Positions 15,405 through 23,231 of a stretch of 26,399 nucleotides of DNA are shown in pieces. The notes under the pieces were generated by a model. It ran no database searches. It saw only the letters and a list, made by a program, of their open reading frames with translations, and was not told where the DNA came from. Position 1 is the stretch's first letter; the number at the start of each line of letters is the position of its first letter. Where the stretch lies: contig JAFAFA010000037.1 in NCBI GenBank assembly GCA_023423695.1, positions 1-26,399 on the forward strand. The letters are read 5' to 3'. Source of the DNA: Pseudomonadota bacterium (GTDB taxonomy: Bacteria > Pseudomonadota > Alphaproteobacteria > Azospirillales > Azospirillaceae). The translations under genes and the position numbers were made by a program.

Positions 15405-16928
15405 ATGCCCGACGCGAACACCGCCCTGCTGGCGGCCCGTCCTTCACAGACCCGCCTTTCCCCCGGAACCCTCCGCCGCCTGCCTCTGGCGGTCGAACGC
15501 CCAGCCTACGACCGCGCCGCGGTGACGCCGGGAATCGTCCATATCGGCCTCGGTGCCTTCTGCCGCGCCCATCTCGCCACCTACACCGACGATGTGCTGG
15601 CGACCGGCGACAAGGATTGGGGCATCGTCGGTGTCGATCCGCTGTCGCCCGCGATCCGCGACGCACTGAAGCCGCAGGACTGCCTGTATACATTGCTGGT
15701 GCGCGAGGAGAACTGCGACCGCCTGCGCGTCGTCGGGTCCTTCCTCGACGCCATGGCGACCGCCGATCAGCTGGAGGAGGTGCTGACCCTGACGGCGAAG
15801 CCGGAGATCCGCATCGTCTCCCTGACGGTCACGGAGAAGGGTTATTGCCAGGATGCCGCCACCGGCTCGCTGGACGAGGCGCACCCGCTGATCCGCGCCG
15901 ACCTCGCCCATCCCACGATCCCGCGCAGCGTGCCCGGCCTGCTGTGCGAAGCCATCCGCCGCCGCCGCGCCGCCGGGGTGGCGCCCTTCACCGTGCTGGT
16001 CTGCGATAACCTCGCCCAGAACGGCATCAAGGTTAAGGGCATCGTCGTCCGCTATGCCGAACTGCGCGATCCCGAGCTTGCCGCCTACATCGCGGAGCAG
16101 GTCAGCTTCCCCTGCACCATGGTCGACCGCATCACGCCGGCCACCCAGGACGCCGACCGCGCCACAGTGGACGCCGCGCTGGGCTGTGCAGACGCCTGGC
16201 CGGTGGTGACCGAACCGTTCAAGCAGTGGGTGATCGAGGACCGCTTTCCCCTCGGCCGGCCGGCCTGGGAAAAGGCCGGCGCCATCCTGGTCGAGGATGT
16301 CCACCCGTTCGAGCTGATGAAGCTGCGCTGCCTGAACGGTGCCCATTCGCTGCTGGCCTATCTGTCGGTGATCGCCGGGATCGAGACCATCGCCGACGCC
16401 ATGGCCGACCCGCAGCTGCCAGCCGCCATGCGCCGGCTGTGGGCGTCCGACCTGATCCCCACCCTGCCGCCGGTGCCGGGAACCGATATCCCCGCCTACA
16501 CCGCGGCGCTGGAGGCGCGCTTCCGCAACCCCGGCATCCGCCACCGCACCATCCAGATCTCGTCCGACGGTTCGCAGAAGCTGCCGCCGCGCCTGCTGGA
16601 GGCGGCACGCGAGCTGTTCGCCGCCGGCAAAATCCCGGCGGTGATCCCGCTGGCCGTCGCCGCCTGGATGCGCTTCCTGCTGGAAAAGGACGAGGCCGGC
16701 AACGCCTATGCGGTCGCCGACCCGATGGCGGCTGCGCTGACCCGCATCGCCCGCGTCCATGCCGGCGATCCCGGCGCATTGGCGGCGGCCCTGTTCGCCA
16801 TCGAGGACATCTTCGCGCCGGAACTGGTCGCCGAGGCCGGTTTCCGCGACGCGGTGGTCCGCCATCTCGACAGCCTGACGACCGTCGGCGTCCGCAAAAC
16901 GCTGACCGTCTTCCTCGCCACCCCCTGA
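15405..16928 (+). CDS. uxuB: D-mannonate oxidoreductase (fructuronate reductase), mannitol dehydrogenase family
   Basis: UxuB reduces D-fructuronate to D-mannonate with NADH in the glucuronate branch of hexuronate use. The 507-residue protein has the N-terminal Rossmann region (GIVHIGLGAFCRAHLATYTD), the SLTVTEKGYC motif, VCDNLAQNG, and the catalytic segment KLRCLNGAHSLLAYL with Lys306, Asn311 and His314. Length fits the long-chain polyol dehydrogenase family. Sequence alone does not separate it from mannitol or arabinitol dehydrogenase; the adjacent uxuA and ExuT-like genes make fructuronate reductase the best call. The ribosome site before ATG 15405 is modest (CGGAGCCC). Confidence 0.88.
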   Translation: MPDANTALLAARPSQTRLSPGTLRRLPLAVERPAYDRAAVTPGIVHIGLGAFCRAHLATYTDDVLATGDKDWGIVGVDPLSPAIRDALKPQDCLYTLLVREENCDRLRVVGSFLDAMATADQLEEVLTLTAKPEIRIVSLTVTEKGYCQDAATGSLDEAHPLIRADLAHPTIPRSVPGLLCEAIRRRRAAGVAPFTVLVCDNLAQNGIKVKGIVVRYAELRDPELAAYIAEQVSFPCTMVDRITPATQDADRATVDAALGCADAWPVVTEPFKQWVIEDRFPLGRPAWEKAGAILVEDVHPFELMKLRCLNGAHSLLAYLSVIAGIETIADAMADPQLPAAMRRLWASDLIPTLPPVPGTDIPAYTAALEARFRNPGIRHRTIQISSDGSQKLPPRLLEAARELFAAGKIPAVIPLAVAAWMRFLLEKDEAGNAYAVADPMAAALTRIARVHAGDPGALAAALFAIEDIFAPELVAEAGFRDAVVRHLDSLTTVGVRKTLTVFLATP

Positions 16929-16977
16929 TTCGCGGCGATTTTCGCCTGCTCATCCGCTTTGTTTAAAGGACCATATC

Positions 16978-18168
16978 ATGCAGGAAACCTGGCGCTGGTT
17001 CGGCCCGGACGATCCCGTCACCCTGGAGAAGGCCCGTCAGGCCGGTGCCACCGGCATCGTCACGGCGCTGCACCACATGAATCAGGGCAGCGTCTGGACC
17101 ACCGAAGAGATCATGAAGCGCCGCGCCATGGTCGAGGCCGCCGGCCTGACCTGGTCGGTGGTGGAAAGCATCGGGGTCGGCGAGGAGATCAAGACCCGCA
17201 CCGGCGACTTCCGCACCAAGATCGACAATTACAAGCAGTCGATCCGCAATGTGGCCCGCGCCGGCATCCCGGTGATCTGCTACAACTTCATGGTCATCAC
17301 CGACTGGAGCCGGACCAACCTGATGCACCGGCTGCCGAACGGCGGTTATGCCCTGCGCTACGACAGCGTCGATTTCGCCGCCTACGACCTGTTCGTGCTG
17401 AAGCGCCGCAACGCCGAGGCCAGCTACGATCCCGCCCATGTCGCCGCCGCCAAGACGCGCTTCGAGGCGATGGCCGTGGAGCAGGTGGCCGAGCTGGAGC
17501 GCAACCTGATCGACTGGCTGCCGGCGCGCGACTTCGCCTATGACCGCGACAGCTTCCGCGGCATGCTGGAGCTGTATCAGGAAATCGGCGTCGAGGACCT
17601 GCGCGCCAACCTGATCGAGTTCCTGCGCGAGATCACGCCGGTCGCGGAAGAGGAAGGGGTGCGGCTGTGCATCCACCCCGACGACCCATCCTTCCCCATC
17701 TTCGGCCTGCCGCGCGTGATGTCCACCGCCGACGACGTGCGGGCGATGTTCGATGCGGTGCCGCAGGAGGCCTGCGGGCTGACCCTGTGCACGGGGTCCT
17801 TCGGGTCCAACCCGAAGAACGATCTGGTGGCGATGGCCAAGGAGTTCGCGCCGCGCATCCACTTCGTCCATCTGCGCAACACCACGCATGAGCCGGACGG
17901 GTCCTTCTACGAGGCCGACCATCTCGGCGGCGACACCGACCTGATCGGCGTGGCCGCGGCGCTGATCGACGAGGAGGCCCGCCGCCGGCAGATCGGCCGC
18001 GCCGACGCCCAGATCCCGATGCGCCCCGACCACGGCCATCTGCTGGGCGACGACATCGGCCAGACCATGAACCCCGGCTATTCCTTCGTCGGCCGGCTGA
18101 AGGGCCTCGCCGAGCTGCGGGGCGTGATGCGGACCATCGAGGCCTTCCGCGACAAGCGGGTGGCGTGA
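16978..18168 (+). CDS. uxuA: D-mannonate dehydratase
   Basis: UxuA converts D-mannonate to 2-keto-3-deoxygluconate, the step after UxuB. The 396-residue protein matches the usual length of about 395. It starts with MQETWRWFGPDDPVTL, highly typical of the family, and has QAGATGIVTALHHM, the substrate-pocket region CYNFMVITDWSRT, the metal-binding CIHPDDPSFPIFGLPRVM (His233), HFVHLRNT and the late MRPDHGHLLGDD block. AAAGGA lies before ATG 16978. The 49-base gap from uxuB shows a shared transcript. A KDG kinase and aldolase are not in the window and must lie elsewhere. Confidence 0.96.
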   Translation: MQETWRWFGPDDPVTLEKARQAGATGIVTALHHMNQGSVWTTEEIMKRRAMVEAAGLTWSVVESIGVGEEIKTRTGDFRTKIDNYKQSIRNVARAGIPVICYNFMVITDWSRTNLMHRLPNGGYALRYDSVDFAAYDLFVLKRRNAEASYDPAHVAAAKTRFEAMAVEQVAELERNLIDWLPARDFAYDRDSFRGMLELYQEIGVEDLRANLIEFLREITPVAEEEGVRLCIHPDDPSFPIFGLPRVMSTADDVRAMFDAVPQEACGLTLCTGSFGSNPKNDLVAMAKEFAPRIHFVHLRNTTHEPDGSFYEADHLGGDTDLIGVAAALIDEEARRRQIGRADAQIPMRPDHGHLLGDDIGQTMNPGYSFVGRLKGLAELRGVMRTIEAFRDKRVA

Positions 18169-18170
18169 CA

Positions 18171-18213
18171 GCGGGGTGGCTCCTCTCCAGTGCGGGGAGA
18201 GGGGCCACCCCGC
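18171..18213. terminator. Long hairpin between convergent uxuA and the GGDEF-EAL gene
   Basis: Left arm 18171-18188 (GCGGGGTGGCTCCTCTCC) pairs with the complement in 18194-18213 over 18 positions with a single G-U wobble, around the loop AGTGC. It begins 2 bases after the uxuA stop and ends 10 bases before the stop of the opposite gene, a position expected for a two-way transcription stop. There is no T-tract on either side. Its CTCTCC/GGAGAG core resembles the hairpin at 8047-8069, so both may belong to one dispersed family. Confidence 0.7.
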
Positions 18214-18223
18214 CGGGCGCGCG

Positions 18224-20818
18224 TCAGAGACGATCCGCCCCATCGGCAGGACAAAGCGGCCCGCTGCCCGCAGCGGTCAGCGTCAGGTCGAAGGATTCGG
18301 CGGGAACCGGACGGCCGAGATAGCGGCCCTGGGCATAGACGCAGCGCACTTCGCCGGCCAGTGCCTGCTGTTCTCCGGTTTCGATTCCTTCCGCGATCAC
18401 CGTCAGGTTCATGCTGCGGGCCAGCGCCACGATGGAGCGCACCATCTCCTGGTTGCCGGGGTTCCGCGCCATGTCCTGCAGGATCGACTGATCGATCTTC
18501 AGGAACTCCACCGGCAGCCGGCGCAGATGGCCCAGCGACGCATAGCCGGTGCCGAAGCCGCTGATGGAGAAGGCGACCCCCAGCGTCCGCAACGTCTGCA
18601 TCGTCCGTGTCGTCTCGTCCGACGGCGACAGCATGGCGGCCTCCGGAAGCTCCAGGATCAGCCGGTCGGGCGGAACGCCATGGCGGGCGAGGCTGCCGGC
18701 GACCTGCTCCTCGAAGCCGAAATGGCGGAGCTGCAGGGAGGACACCGGAACGGTCAGACGCAGACCGGTGGCGCCGCGGTCGCGCCAGTCCGCCAGCTGA
18801 CGGCAGGCGGCATCCAGCAGCCAGCCGCCGACCGTCACGATCAGTCCGTTCGCCTCGGCGAGATGCAGGAATTGACCGGCGGAAAGCAAACCGCGGCCGG
18901 GATGATTCCAGCGCACCTCCGCCTCGGCTCCGGCCAGCAGGCCGCTGGCGACATCCACCACCGGCTGGAGGAACAGCGCAAGCTGGCCCTTAACCACCGC
19001 CTCGTGTAGTTCGTTCTCCAACTGCAGATGCGCCAGGGCGTCGGCATCCATCGCCGGGTCGTAGAAGGTCCAGTTGGCGGTGCCCAGGCGTTTGGCGTGG
19101 TACATCGCCACATCGGCGTTCTTCACGAGAAGCTCGGGATCGCTTCCCTGGTCGGGGGCGACGGTGACGCCGATGCTGGCGGAGATGTGCAGGGTCTGGC
19201 CGCCGATGCGGAACGGCTCCGACAGGCAGTCGAGCAGGCGGCGGGCCACCCGCTCAGCGTCCTCGCGGTCGCCGATGTCGGACAGGATCACCGTGAACTC
19301 GTCGCCGCCGATCCGGGCGATGGTTTCGGAATCCCGCAGGCAGCCGGCCATCCGCTGCGCCGCCTCGCGCAGCAGCACGTCGCCGGTCTGGTGGCCCAGC
19401 GTGTCGTTGACCCACTTGAATCGGTTCAGGTCGATGAACAGCAGGGCCATCCGGTTGCGCAGCCGCGACGCCCGCCGCAGCGCCTGCCGCAGCCGGTCGT
19501 AGAACAGCGGCCGGTTGGGAAGCCCGGTCAGCGCGTCGTAGTTGGCCTGGTGCCGGATGGTCTCCTCCGCACGGCGGCGGGCGGTGACGTCCTGGATCGC
19601 GGTGATCAGGCCCAGCACGAGGCCGTCGGAATCGTGGAACGGCTCCCCCACCTCCTGAAGGTCGAGATGGCCGTCGTCGGAGCGGGTGATGCGGTATTCG
19701 ATGTCGAAGCGGCTGTTCTCCGCCCAGGCACGGCGGTAGGCCTCCTGCACGTCCAGACGGTGCTCCGGCATCACGCGGTCGAGGTAGAGGCCGATGGTGA
19801 GCAGGCCGGAGTCCCCCGGCAGACCGACCAGCTCGCGGAAATTGGCGGAGACCTCCAGCCGCTCCTCCGGCAGATGGACCGTGTAGGCCAGCCGGGCGAC
19901 GCGCTGCGCCTGGGCCAGCCGCGCCTCGCTGAGGCGCAGCGGCTCCTGCCGCTTCAGCCGGTGCAGCACGCGCTGGAACAGGAAGAGCAACGCCATCAAG
20001 GCCAGCGCGAAGCCGGTGGCATAGGGCGCGATCCGGCGGACCAGCGTGCCGCCGGGCTGTTCCGGCTTCCAGGTCAGGATGCCGACCGGCTGGTCGGCGA
20101 TGGCCTCCAGGGGCATGCTGGCCAGGACCGAAAGAGCCGGCGTGTCGGATGGGACCACGCGCAGCTCGGCGATGCGCCGCGACTCGGCAAGCTTCGCCAA
20201 CTCCCCTTCCAGCGCGGTCAGGAAGACCTGGACAGGCTGTTGCGGGTCGGGCGGCAGGGCGGCGCGTCCCTCCTCATACTCGATCACGCGGGCGCCGAAG
20301 ACGAAGGGCGTCTGCCCGATATGGACGATGCCGCTGACTGGCCGGCCGGCGGTCCGCGCCGCCGTCAGCACCGGACCCAAATCAGCCGCCTCCCGGGCAG
20401 CCGCCTCCAGGTCGCCACGCAGAGCGCCGCCCTTCGACGCATAGATCAGCCCATCGCGGCCGTTCCAGGCATAGGAGCGGTCCAGCCCCCACAGGCGTTC
20501 CGCATAGGGACCGACATTGGCATTGGCCCAGACGCCGTCGAACGCGACCACCAGATGGTCGACGGCGTCGTTCCACAGGCTGTATTCCTCTGCCTTCTTC
20601 CCCATCGCGGAGCCCAGATCGGCCACCGCATCGACGATCTCCGCCTTCGTCCGCTCCGCCGTCGCCGTGTCGATTCGCCGCGCCGTCACCAGCGCCATGA
20701 ACATCACGAACGCGATGGTCAGCACAACCATGGCGATAAAAATCAGTCCGATCATGTTGAGCCGGCGGGCATCGCCCGTGGCCCGATCGAAGATTTCTGG
20801 AGAGCGGGGAGAGATCAT
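18224..20818 (-). CDS. Membrane GGDEF-EAL protein with CHASE4 and PAS domains; EAL site degenerate
   Basis: An 864-residue cyclic-di-GMP protein. Order: membrane helix 22-44; periplasmic CHASE4-like sensor about 50-255 (EEYSLWNDAVDHL); second helix about 264-285; PAS about 300-418; GGDEF about 420-585 with an intact RIGGDEF (502-508); EAL about 600-850. The GGDEF domain looks able to make c-di-GMP; the upstream inhibitory motif RxxD is RDSE (495-498), so feedback binding may be weak. The EAL domain has lost key residues: EAL reads EAE (632-634), the metal Asn is Pro691, and DDFGTGYSSL reads SGFGTGYASL with Ser753-Gly754 for the two aspartates. Lys774, Glu810 and Gln830 remain. It is probably a cyclase with a non-catalytic EAL domain. 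It stands alone, with a promoter expected in 20819-21005. Confidence 0.95.
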   Translation of the reverse strand: MISPRSPEIFDRATGDARRLNMIGLIFIAMVVLTIAFVMFMALVTARRIDTATAERTKAEIVDAVADLGSAMGKKAEEYSLWNDAVDHLVVAFDGVWANANVGPYAERLWGLDRSYAWNGRDGLIYASKGGALRGDLEAAAREAADLGPVLTAARTAGRPVSGIVHIGQTPFVFGARVIEYEEGRAALPPDPQQPVQVFLTALEGELAKLAESRRIAELRVVPSDTPALSVLASMPLEAIADQPVGILTWKPEQPGGTLVRRIAPYATGFALALMALLFLFQRVLHRLKRQEPLRLSEARLAQAQRVARLAYTVHLPEERLEVSANFRELVGLPGDSGLLTIGLYLDRVMPEHRLDVQEAYRRAWAENSRFDIEYRITRSDDGHLDLQEVGEPFHDSDGLVLGLITAIQDVTARRRAEETIRHQANYDALTGLPNRPLFYDRLRQALRRASRLRNRMALLFIDLNRFKWVNDTLGHQTGDVLLREAAQRMAGCLRDSETIARIGGDEFTVILSDIGDREDAERVARRLLDCLSEPFRIGGQTLHISASIGVTVAPDQGSDPELLVKNADVAMYHAKRLGTANWTFYDPAMDADALAHLQLENELHEAVVKGQLALFLQPVVDVASGLLAGAEAEVRWNHPGRGLLSAGQFLHLAEANGLIVTVGGWLLDAACRQLADWRDRGATGLRLTVPVSSLQLRHFGFEEQVAGSLARHGVPPDRLILELPEAAMLSPSDETTRTMQTLRTLGVAFSISGFGTGYASLGHLRRLPVEFLKIDQSILQDMARNPGNQEMVRSIVALARSMNLTVIAEGIETGEQQALAGEVRCVYAQGRYLGRPVPAESFDLTLTAAGSGPLCPADGADRL

Positions 20819-21005
20819 CGCGAAATCACCAGTACTCGAATGTCACAATTATTATGCCCTCCTTCTCGTTAATTTTCCGCTTATGAGAACAGTCCGCAGG
20901 GGACGCAAATCAATCTTGTCGCGCAGCCGTCCTCCTGTTGCGCGATACCTTGCCTTTCGTCATAGGCCTGAACTCCACAATCCGGTGCAACCCGTAGAGG
21001 GCGCC

Positions 21006-22442
21006 TTAGAATGGCAAAACCGGTGCGGGCGCCCCCTTCGGCCGGGCCGGGGCCGGCAGGCCGCAGGGCAGGAAGGCGCCGCGGCCCGGAGACGCCAGCA
21101 GTTCGCCGTCGCGGCACACCACCTCTCCGCGCGACAGCGTGACCACCGGCCAGCCGGTGACCTCGATGCCCTCGTAAGGCGTGTAATCGACCTCGTGATG
21201 CAGGATGTCGTTGGTGATCGTCACCTTGCGCGCCGGATCCCAGATCGCGATGTCGGCGTCCGACCCGACGGCGATGGTGCCCTTGCGCGGGTGCAGGCCA
21301 TACATGCGGGCCGGGTTGGCGGCGGTCAGCTCGACGAACTTCGTCAGCTCCATGCGGCCTTTCATCACACCCTCGGAGAACAGCAGCGGCAGTCGCGTCT
21401 CCACCCCCGGAATGCCGTTGGGCACGCAACGGAAAGGGGCCTTCTCGCCATTCACCTTCTTGCCGCCCGGCCCGTCGAAGCGGAACGGCGCATGATCGGA
21501 GGAGAAGATCTGAAAGGTGCCACCGGTCAGCCCGTCCCAGATCACCTTCTGGTTGGCGGCATCGCGCGGCGGCGGCGAGCAGATGCACTTCGCCCCCTCG
21601 AATCCTTCCCCGCCCAGATCGTCGCCGGTCAGGAACAGGTATTGCGGGCAGGTCTCCGCGTAAATGCGCAATCCCCGGCCCTGAGCCCAGCGGATCTGCT
21701 CCACCGCATCGGCGCCCGAGACATGGACGATCAGGATCGGCATGTCCACCAGCTCCGCCAGCGAGATGGCGCGGTGGGTCGCCTCGCGCTCCGCCACCCG
21801 TGGGCGGGAGACACCGTGGAAGAAGGGCGCGGTCTGGCCGGCGCGTTCCAGCTTCTCGGTCAGCCAGGCGATGCAGTCGGCGTTCTCCGCATGCATCATC
21901 ACCATGGCGCCCTCGGACCGCGCGATGTCCAGCACCTCCAGGATCTGGCGGTCGTTCAGCTTCAGCGCGTCGTAGGTCATGTAGATCTTGAAGGAGGTGT
22001 AGCCGTCGCGGATCAGCGCCGGCAGTTCCTGCCCCAGGACCTGCTCCGTCGGGTCGGTGACGATCAGGTGGAAGGCATAGTCGATCACCGGCTTGCCGGC
22101 GGCGCGGCGGTGATAATCCTCCACCGCGGCGCGCAGAGACTGGCCCTTCTGCTGGCAGGCGAAGGGCAGCACCGTGGTGGTGCCGCCGAACGCCGCCGAG
22201 CGGGTGCCCGACAGGAAATCATCGGCCATGACCGATTCGTCGCCGGTCGGCTGGTCGAAATGGACATGGCCGTCGACTCCGCCCGGCAGGACCAGCAGCC
22301 CGTCGGCGTCGATCTCCTCCCGCTCGGCGGCGAGCCCGCTGCCGAGCGCCGCCACCTTGCCGTCCTTAACGCCGACATCGGCCTTGAACACGTCCGACGC
22401 GGTGGCGACCGTGCCATTGCGGATGACCAGATCGAAGTCCAT
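21006..22442 (-). CDS. hydA: Dihydropyrimidinase / D-hydantoinase family cyclic amidohydrolase
   Basis: This enzyme family opens cyclic diamides such as dihydrouracil or 5-substituted hydantoins to N-carbamoyl amino acids. The 478-residue protein has a complete binuclear metal site: His59 and His61 in DGHVHFDQP, the carboxylated Lys152 in TSFKIYMTY, His184 in MHAEN, His240 in IVHVSG and Asp316 in SSDHAPF. The ATG at 22442 follows a strong GGGGAGGGG site; an upstream open frame to 22679 lies in the preceding gene and is ignored. It is the last gene of the operon, 23 bases after the AMDase-like gene. No N-carbamoyl-beta-alanine hydrolase or dihydropyrimidine dehydrogenase is nearby, so the true substrate is open. 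Confidence 0.9.
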   Translation of the reverse strand: MDFDLVIRNGTVATASDVFKADVGVKDGKVAALGSGLAAEREEIDADGLLVLPGGVDGHVHFDQPTGDESVMADDFLSGTRSAAFGGTTTVLPFACQQKGQSLRAAVEDYHRRAAGKPVIDYAFHLIVTDPTEQVLGQELPALIRDGYTSFKIYMTYDALKLNDRQILEVLDIARSEGAMVMMHAENADCIAWLTEKLERAGQTAPFFHGVSRPRVAEREATHRAISLAELVDMPILIVHVSGADAVEQIRWAQGRGLRIYAETCPQYLFLTGDDLGGEGFEGAKCICSPPPRDAANQKVIWDGLTGGTFQIFSSDHAPFRFDGPGGKKVNGEKAPFRCVPNGIPGVETRLPLLFSEGVMKGRMELTKFVELTAANPARMYGLHPRKGTIAVGSDADIAIWDPARKVTITNDILHHEVDYTPYEGIEVTGWPVVTLSRGEVVCRDGELLASPGRGAFLPCGLPAPARPKGAPAPVLPF

Positions 22443-22465
22443 GCTCCCCTCCCCTTCCTGTCGCG

Positions 22466-23197
22466 TCAGCCGTGCAGTTCCCGGAACAGGCTGCCCCAGC
22501 CCTGGATCCGGCGGGTATCGACGCCGGTCATGCGCAGTGCTTTCCACAGCACCGTGGACACTGTGTCGTAGACGGGAATGCCCAGCGCCTTTTCCACCCG
22601 TTCCGCTACCGGGGCGCCGCGCATGTTGGTGCAGATGATGGCGATGGCCTCCGGCTTGGCTTCCGCCACCTCGAGGCACATGCGTTCGATCCGCTCCTCG
22701 CTGATCTCGGAGAAGGAGAAGTTGCCGCGGTCGTTCAGGTGCCGTTCGGCCACCACCTCGAACCCGGCGGCGTTGTAGTTGGCGACCATCTTTTCCTGAA
22801 TCTCGTCCAGATATGGACTGACGATGGCGAAGCGCTTGCGGCCGGTCGTCTCCAGGATCTCGTTCAGCGCCAGCATGGAGGTGCAGGCGGGAATCCCCGT
22901 CTCATCCTCGATCGCCTTGCACAGTTTCACGTCGGCATCAAAGCCGAGCCAGCCGGCCGAGGTGCCGTTCCAGCCGATCACGTTCAGCTGCGCATCGGCC
23001 AGCAGCCGGGCGGCATCCAGGAAGGGCGCGTCGGTGAACTGGTCGAGCGCCGCCGCGCGCAGCGAGATCTCCTTGACGGTGAAGCGACCGAAATGGGCGC
23101 TCACCTCCGGCAGGCCGCTCAGCATGGCGGCGGTCACCGGTTCGAGCACCGTGTTGGAGGACGGGGTCAGCATGCCCAGAAGAACGCGCTTGGTCAT
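22466..23197 (-). CDS. Maleate isomerase / arylmalonate decarboxylase-like protein (Asp/Glu racemase superfamily)
   Basis: Members of this superfamily use one or two cysteines to handle carbanions or double bonds. The 243-residue product begins VLLGMLTPSSNTVLEP, the maleate-isomerase signature. The first catalytic position, usually Cys in CTS, is Gly78 in WNGTSAG, while the second Cys is kept as Cys189 in IICTNMRGA; a conserved Tyr is at 129 (VSPYLDE). A Gly-Thr-Ser first site with a single late Cys is known from arylmalonate decarboxylase, so a decarboxylase or one-cysteine isomerase is more likely than a hydantoin or amino acid racemase. The start at 23197 is taken at MTKRVLL with the CCCCGAG site upstream. 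It sits between the amidohydrolase and hydantoinase genes. Confidence 0.82.
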   Translation of the reverse strand: MTKRVLLGMLTPSSNTVLEPVTAAMLSGLPEVSAHFGRFTVKEISLRAAALDQFTDAPFLDAARLLADAQLNVIGWNGTSAGWLGFDADVKLCKAIEDETGIPACTSMLALNEILETTGRKRFAIVSPYLDEIQEKMVANYNAAGFEVVAERHLNDRGNFSFSEISEERIERMCLEVAEAKPEAIAIICTNMRGAPVAERVEKALGIPVYDTVSTVLWKALRMTGVDTRRIQGWGSLFRELHG

Positions 23198-23231
23198 CTC
23201 GGGGGACTCGTCTTTCTTTGAATGAGTGGGT

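Noticed and set aside
20819..21005. A clear sigma-70 promoter for the GGDEF-EAL gene in the 187-base gap
   Set aside because: The reverse strand has an AT-rich stretch with a CATAAT-like box, but no -35 at proper spacing could be matched.
19028..22571. Long plus-strand open frames (614 and 684 codons) opposite the GGDEF-EAL and hydantoinase genes
   Set aside because: Low-complexity His/Arg/Gln-rich translations antisense to clear coding genes; no ribosome sites or domains.
22466..23197. Hydantoin or aspartate racemase
   Set aside because: The first catalytic cysteine is Gly78; the two-cysteine racemase site is incomplete.
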